This document shows, in pieces, positions 32,997 to 41,573 of a DNA stretch of 64,000 bases. The stretch covers positions 621,151 through 685,150 of the forward strand of contig DLLG01000004.1 of assembly GCA_002479075.1 (NCBI GenBank), read 5' to 3'. Origin of the DNA: Clostridiales bacterium UBA7568 (lineage in GTDB: Bacteria; Bacillota; Clostridia; Oscillospirales; CAG-272). How positions within the stretch are numbered: the stretch's first letter is position 1; every line of letters begins with the position of its first letter. The position numbers and the translations under genes are program-made. Under the pieces are notes generated by a model. That model saw only the letters and a program-made list of their open reading frames with translations. It had not been told where the DNA came from and ran no database searches.

Positions 32997-33926
32997 ATGA
33001 ATCTGCTGTATCTGAAATATGCCGTTGAGGTTGCCGCAAGCGGATCGATAAATAAGGCTGCGGAAAAGCTGTATATGGACCAACCGAACCTCAGTCGTTG
33101 CATAAAGGATCTGGAAACTTCTCTCGGCGTCAGTATTTTTGTGCGTTCCGCAAGGGGAATGAAAGTTACTCCTGAGGGCGAGGAGTTTCTGAAATATGCC
33201 GAAAGAATTCTCAAGCAGGTCGATACGGTTGAGAATATGTTCCGCAAAAATTATGCGGAAAAGAAGCGGTTTTCAATATCTGTTCCGAGAGCAAGCTATA
33301 TAAGCGACGCATTTGCTTCTTTTTCCTGCACTTTGAATTCCGAAAGCGGGTTTGAAATATTTTATAAGGAAACAAACTCCCTGAGAGCAATAAGGAACAT
33401 ACTTGAGGCGGATTATCGCCTCGGAATCATCCGTTATGCAGAGCAGTATGACAAATATTACAAAGATATGATGGACAGCAAGGGGCTTGCGTACGAGCTT
33501 GTTACGGAGTTTAATTACGAGCTTGTTATGAGCAAGAATTCTCCGCTTGCGTCGCTTGACGAAGTACATTTTTCGGATCTGACGGACTTTACCGAGATAG
33601 CTCACGCAGACCCGTACGTTCCGTCGCTTCCTCTGGTTGAAGTAAAAAAAGAAGAACTGCCGCAAATGGAGAAAAGAATATTTGTGTTCGAGCGGGCAAG
33701 CCAGTTTGATCTGCTTTCAAAAAATCCGGATACGTTTATGTGGGTATCGCCGGTTTCGGAAACATTGCTTGACCGTTTCGGGCTTGTTAAGCGCAGTTGC
33801 GCCGAAAATCGCAAAAAATATAAAGATTTGATGATTTATAAAAAAGATTACAAACTTACCGAACTCGACAAAGCGTTTGTCACAGAGCTTTGCCGCGTGA
33901 AAAGAGAACTGTTCGGGAAAAATTAA
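32997..33926 (+). CDS. LysR-family transcriptional regulator
   Basis: A protein of 309 residues. The N-terminal winged helix is typical: YLKYAVEVAASGSINKAAEK, then DQPNLSRCIKDLETSLG and FVRSARGMKVTPEG. The effector domain is less conserved and gives no ligand. GGAGA precedes the ATG. It is transcribed alone, with its own promoter and terminator, so its target is not obvious; it is not divergent from any gene here. Confidence 0.88.
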   Translation: MNLLYLKYAVEVAASGSINKAAEKLYMDQPNLSRCIKDLETSLGVSIFVRSARGMKVTPEGEEFLKYAERILKQVDTVENMFRKNYAEKKRFSISVPRASYISDAFASFSCTLNSESGFEIFYKETNSLRAIRNILEADYRLGIIRYAEQYDKYYKDMMDSKGLAYELVTEFNYELVMSKNSPLASLDEVHFSDLTDFTEIAHADPYVPSLPLVEVKKEELPQMEKRIFVFERASQFDLLSKNPDTFMWVSPVSETLLDRFGLVKRSCAENRKKYKDLMIYKKDYKLTELDKAFVTELCRVKRELFGKN

Positions 33927-33963
33927 CGCTTTTTGGCTTGCGAAAAGCGACGTAATCGCTACG

Positions 33964-33996
33964 TCCCGAACGACCTTTGATCCTTCGGGATTTTTT
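33964..33996 (+). terminator. Terminator of the LysR gene
   Basis: TCCCGAA ... TTCGGGA followed by TTTTTT. Confidence 0.85.
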
Positions 33997-34002
33997 CGTT
34001 CC

Positions 34003-34024
34003 GTGTTATATCGATAAATACAAT
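34003..34024 (+). promoter_or_regulatory. Possible Rex operator ahead of rex
   Basis: GTGTTATATCGATAAATACAAT is an imperfect AT-rich dyad with TGT/ACA ends, the general shape of Rex sites, 70 bases before the rex start. It deviates from TTGTTAA-N-TTAACAA, so the call is weak. Confidence 0.35.
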
Positions 34025-34093
34025 ACCGATATGCAAAAACAACAATTCCGTTTTCCGTTCCGATGATTTATAATGTTATCGAAAGGAACGGTG

Positions 34094-34690
34094 ATGCATT
34101 TGATATCTAAAGCAACGCTCGGCAGATTGCCGACTTACCTAAAATATCTTCAGTCGCTCCCGCCACATCATACTGAAATATCGGCAACGTCTATTGCGAG
34201 AGAGCTTTCCCTTGGCGAAGTTCAGGTGCGAAAGGATTTGGCTTCGGTTTGCGGTAACGGCAAGCCCAAGATCGGGTATCGCGTCTCGGAACTGACGGAC
34301 GGTATTGAAAACGTCTTGTCCGAAAGAGCTCCGAGAGAAGCGATCATAGTCGGAGCGGGAAAGCTCGGAACCGCACTTCTCGGTTACAGCGGCTTTTCCG
34401 AATACGGAATAAACGTTCAGAAAGCATTTGATTCAAACAAAAGCAAATGCGGACAGAACGTTTTACCGATCAGCGAGCTTCGCTCGTACTGCGCATTGCA
34501 TCAGGTTGAACTCGGCATTCTGACGGTTCCTCCGGCAGTAGCACAGGAAGTGGCAGACGAAATGGTTAAAAGCGGGATACGCGCAATATGGTGCTTTTCA
34601 TCGTCGCATCTGGATGTTCCGAACGAGGTGACGGTGCAATATGAAAATCTTGCGCTTTCGCTTGCGCATCTTCGAAACAGAACAGAATAA
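34094..34690 (+). CDS. rex: Redox-sensing transcriptional repressor Rex
   Basis: A protein of 198 residues. The winged helix (TSIARELSLGEVQVRKDL, then GKPKIGY) is followed by an NAD(H)-binding Rossmann fold with IIVGAGKLGTALLGY. Rex leaves DNA when NADH is high, which switches on fermentative NADH-consuming genes. The ATG at 34094 follows AAAGGAAC. It lies 23 bp ahead of adhE, a classic Rex target. Minor oddity: GAGKLG in place of the more frequent GVGNLG. Confidence 0.93.
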   Translation: MHLISKATLGRLPTYLKYLQSLPPHHTEISATSIARELSLGEVQVRKDLASVCGNGKPKIGYRVSELTDGIENVLSERAPREAIIVGAGKLGTALLGYSGFSEYGINVQKAFDSNKSKCGQNVLPISELRSYCALHQVELGILTVPPAVAQEVADEMVKSGIRAIWCFSSSHLDVPNEVTVQYENLALSLAHLRNRTE

Positions 34691-34713
34691 AAAACTATAT
34701 CACGGAGGTTTCT

Positions 34714-37428
34714 ATGGAAGTAAAAGAGAGACAGATCGTTTCAAGCGTCGAAACGCTTGAAGAAGCAATTGCCCGCACAAGAGCGGCGCAGAAGGTATTT
34801 GCAACGTATACGCAGGAGCAGGTTGACAAAATATTCAAGGCTGCTGCAATCGCCGCAAACCAGGCTCGCATACCGCTTGCAAAAATGGCTGTTGAAGAAA
34901 CGGGAATGGGCGTAGTCGAAGACAAGGTCATCAAAAACAACTACGCTGCCGAGTACATTTACAACGCATATAAGAACACAAAGACCTGCGGCGTCCTTGA
35001 AGAGGACAAGGCATACGGAATCAAGAAGATCGCAGAGCCTATCGGCCTGATCGCGGCAGTCATACCGACGACAAACCCGACGTCGACCGCTATCTTCAAG
35101 ACTCTCATCGCACTCAAAACACGCAATGCGATCATCATAAGCCCTCATCCGAGAGCCAAAAAATCTACGATTGCCGCAGCAAAGGTCGTTCTTGACGCAG
35201 CTGTAAAGGCTGGTGCACCCGAGGGCATTATAGACTGGATAGATATTCCGTCTCTCGATATGACAAACCTCATTATGAAGGAAGCCGACATAATTCTCGC
35301 AACGGGCGGTCCCGGTATGGTCAAGGCGGCATATTCGAGCGGCAAGCCGGCACTCGGCGTTGGCGCGGGAAACACACCTGCGATCATTGATGAAACCGCA
35401 GACATCCTTCTCGCCGTCAACTCGATAATTCATTCAAAAACATTTGATAACGGTATGATATGCGCATCGGAGCAGTCCGTTATAGTTCACAAAAACGTTT
35501 ACGACGCAGTTAAAACCGAATTTGCAGCAAGAGGCTGCTACTTCCTGAATCCCGAAGAAACGGAAAAGGTTCGTAAGACAATCCTTATAAACGGCGCACT
35601 TAACGCAAAGATTGTCGGTCAGAAGGCTGCAAAGATCGCAGAGCTTGCAGGCGTGAAGGTTCCCGAAGGGACGAAGATACTCATAGGCGAGGTTGAGAGC
35701 GTTGAGCTTTCCGAGGAATTTGCTCACGAAAAGCTTTCTCCCGTTCTTGCTATGTACAAAGCAGAGGACATTCAGGACGCATTTGCAAAAGCCGAGCATC
35801 TCGTTGCCGACGGCGGCTACGGTCACACATCCTCCATATATCTCAACGTTGCAACAGAGCAGGCAAAGCTCGATGAGTTTGCGGCAAGAATGAAGACGTG
35901 CCGTATTCTCGTAAACACACCTTCTTCGCAGGGCGGCATAGGCGACCTTTATAACTTCAAGCTTGCTCCGTCGCTTACGCTCGGTTGCGGCTCCTGGGGC
36001 GGCAACAGCGTATCGGAGAACGTTGGTGTCAAGCATCTTATAAATATAAAGACTGTTGCCGAAAGGAGAGAAAATATGCTTTGGTTCCGTGCCCCCGAAA
36101 AGGTTTACATAAAGAAGGGTTGTTTGCCCGTTGCTCTTGACGAGCTGAAGACCGTTATGGGCAAAAAGAGAGCGTTCATCGTAACAGACTCGTTCCTCTA
36201 TAACAATGGCTATACAAAGCCGATTGAAGACAAGCTCGACGAGATGGGCATAGTACACGAAACGTTCTTTGACGTTGCTCCGGATCCGACGCTTGCCTGC
36301 GCAAAGGCCGGCGCAGAGCTTATGCGCTCCTTCAAGCCCGATACAATAATTGCCCTCGGCGGCGGCTCCGCTATGGATGCCGGAAAGATTATGTGGGTAA
36401 TGTATGAGCATCCGGACGTAGACTTTATGGATATGGCAATGCGCTTTATCGATATCCGCAAGAGAGTTTATACATTCCCGAAGATGGGCGAAAAGGCATA
36501 CTTCATTGCAGTTCCGACATCCGCCGGTACAGGCTCAGAGGTAACACCCTTTGCCGTTATTACCGATCAGGACAGCGGCATCAAATACCCGCTTGCAGAC
36601 TATCAGCTGCTCCCCAATATGGCGATAATCGATACGGATTTCCATATGAGCGCTCCGAGAGGACTGACAGCCGCCTCCGGTATCGATGCGGTTTCACACG
36701 CACTTGAAGCTTATGCTTCCGTAATGGCAACCGATTACACAGACGGTCTTGCAAAGCAGGCCCTTAAAACGATATTCGAATATCTCCCCAGAGCTTACGA
36801 CAACGGCTTGGTTGACGTTGAAGCAAGAGAAAAGATGGCAAATGCGGCAACTATGGCAGGTATGGCGTTTGCAAACGCTTTCCTCGGCGTATGCCACTCT
36901 ATGGCACACAAGCTCGGTGCATTCCATCACATCCCGCACGGCGTTGCAAACGCTTTGATGCTTGAGGAAGTACTCCGTTTCAACTCTGCCGAAGCGCCTG
37001 TCAAGATGGGCACGTTCTCTCAGTACGACCATCCGCATACGCTTGCAAGATATGCAGAGATTGCAGATTCTCTCGGACTCGGCGGAAACACAGACGAAGA
37101 GAAGCTCGAAAACCTTATAAAGGCTGTAAACGATCTCAAGGCGAGAGTCGGAATAAAGGCAACTATAAGAGATTACGTTCCGGACGAAGCCGACTTCCTT
37201 GCACGTCTCGACGCAATGACAGAGCAGGCGTTTGACGACCAGTGCACGGGCGCAAACCCGAGATATCCGCTTATGAGCGAGATCAAGCAGATGTATCTGA
37301 ACGCTTACTACGGCAACCACTTCGTTGAACCCGAAATGCCGAAGGCGACCGATATTGCAAATGAAGCGGACGACGCACACAATTTCAAACGGACATACAG
37401 CCGTGCAAAAAGCGGCAAAAAGGCGTAA
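34714..37428 (+). CDS. adhE: Bifunctional aldehyde-alcohol dehydrogenase
   Basis: A protein of 904 residues. The N-terminal CoA-acylating aldehyde dehydrogenase (catalytic Cys in NGMICASEQSVIV) is fused to a C-terminal iron-dependent alcohol dehydrogenase (NAD site GGGSAMDAGKIMW, metal region with CHSMAHKLGAFHHIPHG). It reduces acetyl-CoA to ethanol using two NADH and typically forms spirosomes. The length is slightly above the usual ~870. CACGGAGG precedes the ATG. Position directly after rex indicates NADH-dependent induction. Confidence 0.97.
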   Translation: MEVKERQIVSSVETLEEAIARTRAAQKVFATYTQEQVDKIFKAAAIAANQARIPLAKMAVEETGMGVVEDKVIKNNYAAEYIYNAYKNTKTCGVLEEDKAYGIKKIAEPIGLIAAVIPTTNPTSTAIFKTLIALKTRNAIIISPHPRAKKSTIAAAKVVLDAAVKAGAPEGIIDWIDIPSLDMTNLIMKEADIILATGGPGMVKAAYSSGKPALGVGAGNTPAIIDETADILLAVNSIIHSKTFDNGMICASEQSVIVHKNVYDAVKTEFAARGCYFLNPEETEKVRKTILINGALNAKIVGQKAAKIAELAGVKVPEGTKILIGEVESVELSEEFAHEKLSPVLAMYKAEDIQDAFAKAEHLVADGGYGHTSSIYLNVATEQAKLDEFAARMKTCRILVNTPSSQGGIGDLYNFKLAPSLTLGCGSWGGNSVSENVGVKHLINIKTVAERRENMLWFRAPEKVYIKKGCLPVALDELKTVMGKKRAFIVTDSFLYNNGYTKPIEDKLDEMGIVHETFFDVAPDPTLACAKAGAELMRSFKPDTIIALGGGSAMDAGKIMWVMYEHPDVDFMDMAMRFIDIRKRVYTFPKMGEKAYFIAVPTSAGTGSEVTPFAVITDQDSGIKYPLADYQLLPNMAIIDTDFHMSAPRGLTAASGIDAVSHALEAYASVMATDYTDGLAKQALKTIFEYLPRAYDNGLVDVEAREKMANAATMAGMAFANAFLGVCHSMAHKLGAFHHIPHGVANALMLEEVLRFNSAEAPVKMGTFSQYDHPHTLARYAEIADSLGLGGNTDEEKLENLIKAVNDLKARVGIKATIRDYVPDEADFLARLDAMTEQAFDDQCTGANPRYPLMSEIKQMYLNAYYGNHFVEPEMPKATDIANEADDAHNFKRTYSRAKSGKKA

Positions 37429-37442
37429 GGAGGAGATATAAT

Positions 37443-38192
37443 ATGAAACTTGACAGAATAATTGCGGTCAGAAACAACAAAACGGTCTATCGTGACGGCG
37501 ACCTCTGTATGAAGGTGTTCGACGCGTCATATTCCAAAGCCGATGTTCTGAACGAGGCTTTGAATCAGGCGAGAGTTGAGGAGACGGGACTCAATATCCC
37601 CAAAATTCACGAGGTAACCGTTATTGACGGCAAATGGACGATTGTTACGGATTATATCAAGGGAAAGACTCTTGCGCAGCTTATGCAGGAAAATCCGGAA
37701 AAAAAGGACGAATACCTTGAACTTCTTGTCAATCTGCAGATCGAAGTGCAGTCTAAGAACTGCCCGCTCCTTACAAAGCTGAAGGACAAGATGAATCGCA
37801 AGATCGCGCAGACGGATTTTGACGCAACGACACGCTATGAGCTTCATACCCGTCTTGACAGTATGCCGAAACATACAAAGCTCTGCCACGGCGACTTCAA
37901 CCCGTCGAATATCATCATCACGGATGACGGCACGCCCTATGTTATAGACTGGTCGCACGCAACGCAGGGAAATGCTTCCGCAGACGTTGCAAGAACATAT
38001 TTGCTCTTCTGGCTGAACGGCGATATCGACGGCGCAGAGAAGTATCTCGATATGTTCTGTGCAAAGAGCCATACTGAAAAACAGTATGTTCAGAAATGGA
38101 TGCCGATCGTCGCAGCTTCGCAGACGGTCAAGGGCAACGAAAAAGAGCGTGAGTTCCTCCATTCTTGGGTGAACGTCGTTGATTATGAATAA
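37443..38192 (+). CDS. Aminoglycoside phosphotransferase-like kinase
   Basis: A protein of 249 residues with a small-molecule kinase fold. The catalytic Brenner-type motif is LCHGDFNPSNIII, followed by YVIDWSHATQG with the metal-binding Asp. An N-lobe segment IVTDYIKGKTLAQLM is typical. The real substrate is unknown; such proteins phosphorylate choline, sugars, antibiotics or occasionally proteins. It lies 14 bp after adhE and 15 bp before the hydrogenase-associated genes, so it is probably co-expressed with the redox module. AAGGAGGA is its ribosome site. Confidence 0.82.
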   Translation: MKLDRIIAVRNNKTVYRDGDLCMKVFDASYSKADVLNEALNQARVEETGLNIPKIHEVTVIDGKWTIVTDYIKGKTLAQLMQENPEKKDEYLELLVNLQIEVQSKNCPLLTKLKDKMNRKIAQTDFDATTRYELHTRLDSMPKHTKLCHGDFNPSNIIITDDGTPYVIDWSHATQGNASADVARTYLLFWLNGDIDGAEKYLDMFCAKSHTEKQYVQKWMPIVAASQTVKGNEKEREFLHSWVNVVDYE

Positions 38193-38207
38193 AGAGAGGG
38201 TATAAAA

Positions 38208-38447
38208 ATGAAAGTAACAGTTTGCATCGGTTCTTCTTGTCATATAAAAGGCTCAAGACAGGTTGTTGAGGGGCTTCAGTATTATATAAACGAAGCGGGT
38301 CTCGGAGATAAGGTCGAACTCGGAGGAACATTCTGTATGGGAAAATGCCAGCTCGGCGTCTGCGTTACAGTTGACGACAAGTTCTATTCGGTAACTCCGG
38401 ACACGGTCAAGGAATTTTTTGAAAAAGAAATCAAGGCAAAGGTCTGA
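38208..38447 (+). CDS. Thioredoxin-like [2Fe-2S] ferredoxin protein
   Basis: A protein of 79 residues. CIGSSCHIKGS near the N-terminus and FCMGKCQLGVCV in the second half give the C-x4-C ... C-x3-C pattern of the NuoE/HydC thioredoxin-like [2Fe-2S] fold. It probably passes electrons to or from the sensory hydrogenase encoded downstream. It is one of two adjacent paralogues, three bases apart. Confidence 0.87.
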   Translation: MKVTVCIGSSCHIKGSRQVVEGLQYYINEAGLGDKVELGGTFCMGKCQLGVCVTVDDKFYSVTPDTVKEFFEKEIKAKV

Positions 38448-38450
38448 GAT

Positions 38451-38717
38451 ATGATAATCATTGAGGTATGCGTTGGCAGCTCGTGCCATCTCAAGGGTGC
38501 ACCAAGAATAGTCGAGCTGCTGCAAGAAAAAATAGAAAAAAACAAGCTGGAAGACGAAATTGTACTTACCGGAGCATTTTGCTCCGGTCGGTGCAACCGG
38601 GTCGGAGTAACGATTACGGTCGGAGATGATGTCTATACAGGCATTACTCCTGAGGGCTTCGGCGAGTTTTGGGAAAACACTATTCTGCCTGCTGTTGAAA
38701 AAGCAAAGGAGGGATGA
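38451..38717 (+). CDS. Thioredoxin-like [2Fe-2S] ferredoxin protein (second copy)
   Basis: A protein of 88 residues. CVGSSCHLKGAPR and FCSGRCNRVGVTI carry the same cysteine pattern as the previous protein, and the pair looks like a tandem duplication that has diverged. It is probably a partner of the sensory hydrogenase. The stop overlaps the first possible ATG of the next gene. Confidence 0.87.
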   Translation: MIIIEVCVGSSCHLKGAPRIVELLQEKIEKNKLEDEIVLTGAFCSGRCNRVGVTITVGDDVYTGITPEGFGEFWENTILPAVEKAKEG

Positions 38718-38719
38718 CT

Positions 38720-40396
38720 ATGCCCGAATGTTTGACACTCAAAAAATCAAACTGTAAAAACTGCTATAAATGCATTCGTCATTGCCCGGTTAAATCCATA
38801 CGTTTTTCCGGAAACCAAGCGCATATCATCGGCAACGAATGTATCCTTTGCGGTCAGTGCTTTGTTGTCTGCCCGCAGAATGCAAAGCAGATCGTTGACG
38901 AGACGGAGAAGGTCAGAGTTATGATCCAGTCCGGCTCGCCGGTCTATGCGAGCATTGCGCCGTCTTTTATCGCAAATTATCACGGAATTGGTATCGGTGG
39001 CATTGAAAAGGCGCTGAAAAAACTCGGATTTGCCGGAGCGGAAGAAACGGCTCTCGGAGCGACGATCGTAAAGAACGAATATGAAAAAATGCTCTCGGAA
39101 GGAACGAGAGATATTGTCATTTCTTCGTGTTGTCATTCGATAAACCTTCTTGTTCAGAAATATTTTCCCTCGCTTTTGCCTTGCCTTGCGGACGTTATGT
39201 CTCCGATGCAGGCGCATTGCGCGGAGATAAAGAAAAGAGACCCGGAGGCAAAGACCGTATTTATCGGTCCGTGCGTTTCGAAAAAGGACGAGGCACAGCA
39301 TTACGAGGGCATAGTTGACGCTGTACTCACATTCGAGGAGCTTACGGAATGGCTGAAGGCAGAGAATATCGAGCTCGAGCCCGATATGGACAACAATGAA
39401 AACAGTCGTGCACGCTTTTTCCCGACGGCGGGAGGAATACTCAAAACTATGGCGCAGAACGCCGAAGGCTATACGTACCTCGCCATTGACGGCATTGAGA
39501 ACTGCATTGCCGCTTTGAAGGAGATCGAGCGCGGAAATGTTCATAAATGCTTTGTTGAGATGTCGGCTTGTGCCGGAAGCTGCGTTGGCGGACCGGTTAT
39601 GGAAAAGTATCATCGCTCGCCCGTAATAGACTATCAATCCGTAGCCGATTATGCGGGAAAAGAGGATTTTGATGTCAGACAGCCGGATTCGCTCGAGCTC
39701 AAAAAGCGTTTTGAGCCGATAGAGCGGAGAAACGGTATGCCGTCCGAGATAGAGATCAAGGAAATACTTAAGAAAATGGGCAAAAATCGCCCGGAGGACG
39801 AGCTGAACTGCGGTTCGTGCGGCTATGATACGTGCAGAGAGAAGGCGATCGCCATTTATCACGGCAAGGCGGAGATTTCGATGTGTCTGCCTTATCTCAA
39901 AGACAAAGCCGAGAGCTTTTCGGATTGCATTGTTTCAAACACACCGAATGCGCTGATCGTTGTAAACGATGCGCTTGAAGTTCAGCAGATAAATCCTGCT
40001 GCGCGCAACATTATGAATATCAGACACGCATCGGACATTCTCGGAGATCAGGTTGTTCGTATTCTTGATCCGAAGCCGTTTCTTGAGGTTCTTGAAAGCA
40101 AGCAAAGCGTCCGCAACCGCAGAACGTATCTCGCCGAATACAACAGATACGTTGAGGAAACGGTCATTTATGACGGCACATATCATATGCTTCTCTGCAT
40201 AATGAGAGATGTGACGGAGGAAGAAAGAGAACGCGAGAAGCGCGAAAAACAACGTACGCAGACGGTTGAAACGGCGGATAAGGTCGTAGATAAACAAATG
40301 CGCATCGTGCAGGAGATCGCCTCACTGCTCGGCGAGACCGCAGCCGAAACGAAGATAGCTCTGACAAAACTGAAGGAGAGCATTTCAGATGAATGA
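38720..40396 (+). CDS. Sensory [FeFe]-hydrogenase (group C type) with PAS domain
   Basis: A protein of ~558 residues. N-terminal two-[4Fe-4S] ferredoxin (CKNCYKCIRHCP, CILCGQCFVVCP), then a hydrogenase domain retaining all four presumed H-cluster cysteines: SSCCHSI, IGPCVSKK, and MSACAGSCVGGP. A further [4Fe-4S]-type segment (LNCGSCGYDTCREKA), a PAS domain (NTPNALIVVNDALEVQQINP) and a coiled-coil end follow. The loop motifs differ from catalytic enzymes (CCH for CCP), as in H2-sensing group C members. It presumably senses H2 or redox state and signals to the phosphatase encoded next. Start: the ATG at 38720 fits the ribosome site AAGGAGG better than 38714. Confidence 0.87.
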   Translation: MPECLTLKKSNCKNCYKCIRHCPVKSIRFSGNQAHIIGNECILCGQCFVVCPQNAKQIVDETEKVRVMIQSGSPVYASIAPSFIANYHGIGIGGIEKALKKLGFAGAEETALGATIVKNEYEKMLSEGTRDIVISSCCHSINLLVQKYFPSLLPCLADVMSPMQAHCAEIKKRDPEAKTVFIGPCVSKKDEAQHYEGIVDAVLTFEELTEWLKAENIELEPDMDNNENSRARFFPTAGGILKTMAQNAEGYTYLAIDGIENCIAALKEIERGNVHKCFVEMSACAGSCVGGPVMEKYHRSPVIDYQSVADYAGKEDFDVRQPDSLELKKRFEPIERRNGMPSEIEIKEILKKMGKNRPEDELNCGSCGYDTCREKAIAIYHGKAEISMCLPYLKDKAESFSDCIVSNTPNALIVVNDALEVQQINPAARNIMNIRHASDILGDQVVRILDPKPFLEVLESKQSVRNRRTYLAEYNRYVEETVIYDGTYHMLLCIMRDVTEEEREREKREKQRTQTVETADKVVDKQMRIVQEIASLLGETAAETKIALTKLKESISDE

Positions 40397-41561
40397 TCTT
40401 TGCGCCGACATCGGCTACAAAAGTATCAATCACGCAGGCGAGCAGCTTTGCGGAGATCACGTTGACATTGTGGAACAGGGCGAAAATTCCACAGTCATCG
40501 TTCTGGCGGACGGGCTCGGAAGCGGGGTTAAGGCGAGTATTCTTTCGACTTTGACGAGCAAAATCATTTCAACGATGATGGCTGAGGGACTCTCTCTTTC
40601 AGACTGCGTCGAAACTATCGCACAGACGCTTCCGATCTGCTCCGTGAGAGGTGTTGCATATTCGACATTTACGATTATGCACCTTGTTGAAAATCGCGAG
40701 ATGGAGCTGATTCAGTATGATAATCCTCTCACGATTCTTATTCGGAACGGCAATAACTTCGATTATCCGAAAACCGAGATGAACATCGGCGGAAAGAAGA
40801 TATATCATTCTGTTATAAGACTTCAGGAGGATGACATATTTATAGCTATGAGCGACGGTTGTCCTCACGCAGGCATAGGTCTGGCTTATAATTTCGGCTG
40901 GAAGCGAGAGGATATTATCGGGTTTATGGAAGCGACGGTCGCCGGCGGATATACGGCGAAAACGCTTTCGACGATACTTCTTGACGAGGTTGACAAATTG
41001 TACGGGCATCGTCCGGGCGACGACGCAACCGCGTGTGTTATAAAAATACGCAAACGCGTGCCGATGAATATGCTGTTTGGTCCCCCGCGGGACAGAGACG
41101 ATTGCAACCGTATGATGGCGCTGTTCTTTTCAAAGGAAGGCAAACATATCGTATGCGGCGGAACGACCTCCTCTATTGCGGCAAAATATCTCGGCAAGAA
41201 GGTTGAGGCTGACATCAGCTTTGTCCGCTCGGATATTCCGCCGATTGCAAAAATCGAGGGAGTTGACCTTGTTACGGAAGGCGTCATAACGGTCAACCGT
41301 GTCGTTGAATATGCGCACGATGTACTCGGAGAGAACAAGCTCTACGAGAAATGGAGCTTCGGGCACGACGGCGCGTCTATGATTTGCAGAATGCTTTTTG
41401 AAGAGGCAACGGATATAAACTTTTACGTCGGTCGTGCGGTCAACCCCGCACATCAGAATCCGGATCTGCCCATAAATTTCAACATCAAGATGAACCTTGT
41501 CGAAGAGCTTTCAAAATGCCTGAAGCAAATGGGAAAACGAATAAAAGTCAGTTATTTCTGA
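40389..41561 (+). CDS. SpoIIE-type PP2C serine phosphatase
   Basis: A protein of 390 residues. The N-terminal ~225 residues are a SpoIIE/PP2C phosphatase: GEQLCGDHVDI, VLADGLGSGVKAS and MSDGCPHAG contain the metal-binding Asp residues. The remaining ~165 residues have no family I recognise. It overlaps the sensory hydrogenase gene by 8 bp, which implies coupled translation and a direct signalling link. The target phosphoprotein is not in the window unless the kinase-like protein at 37443 is involved. Confidence 0.83.
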   Translation: MNDLCADIGYKSINHAGEQLCGDHVDIVEQGENSTVIVLADGLGSGVKASILSTLTSKIISTMMAEGLSLSDCVETIAQTLPICSVRGVAYSTFTIMHLVENREMELIQYDNPLTILIRNGNNFDYPKTEMNIGGKKIYHSVIRLQEDDIFIAMSDGCPHAGIGLAYNFGWKREDIIGFMEATVAGGYTAKTLSTILLDEVDKLYGHRPGDDATACVIKIRKRVPMNMLFGPPRDRDDCNRMMALFFSKEGKHIVCGGTTSSIAAKYLGKKVEADISFVRSDIPPIAKIEGVDLVTEGVITVNRVVEYAHDVLGENKLYEKWSFGHDGASMICRMLFEEATDINFYVGRAVNPAHQNPDLPINFNIKMNLVEELSKCLKQMGKRIKVSYF

Positions 41562-41573
41562 TTGGAGCTGTTT

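Noticed and set aside
37443..38192. Antibiotic-resistance aminoglycoside phosphotransferase
   Set aside because: Only the general kinase fold motifs are shared and the gene is embedded in a redox operon; a resistance role is unsupported.
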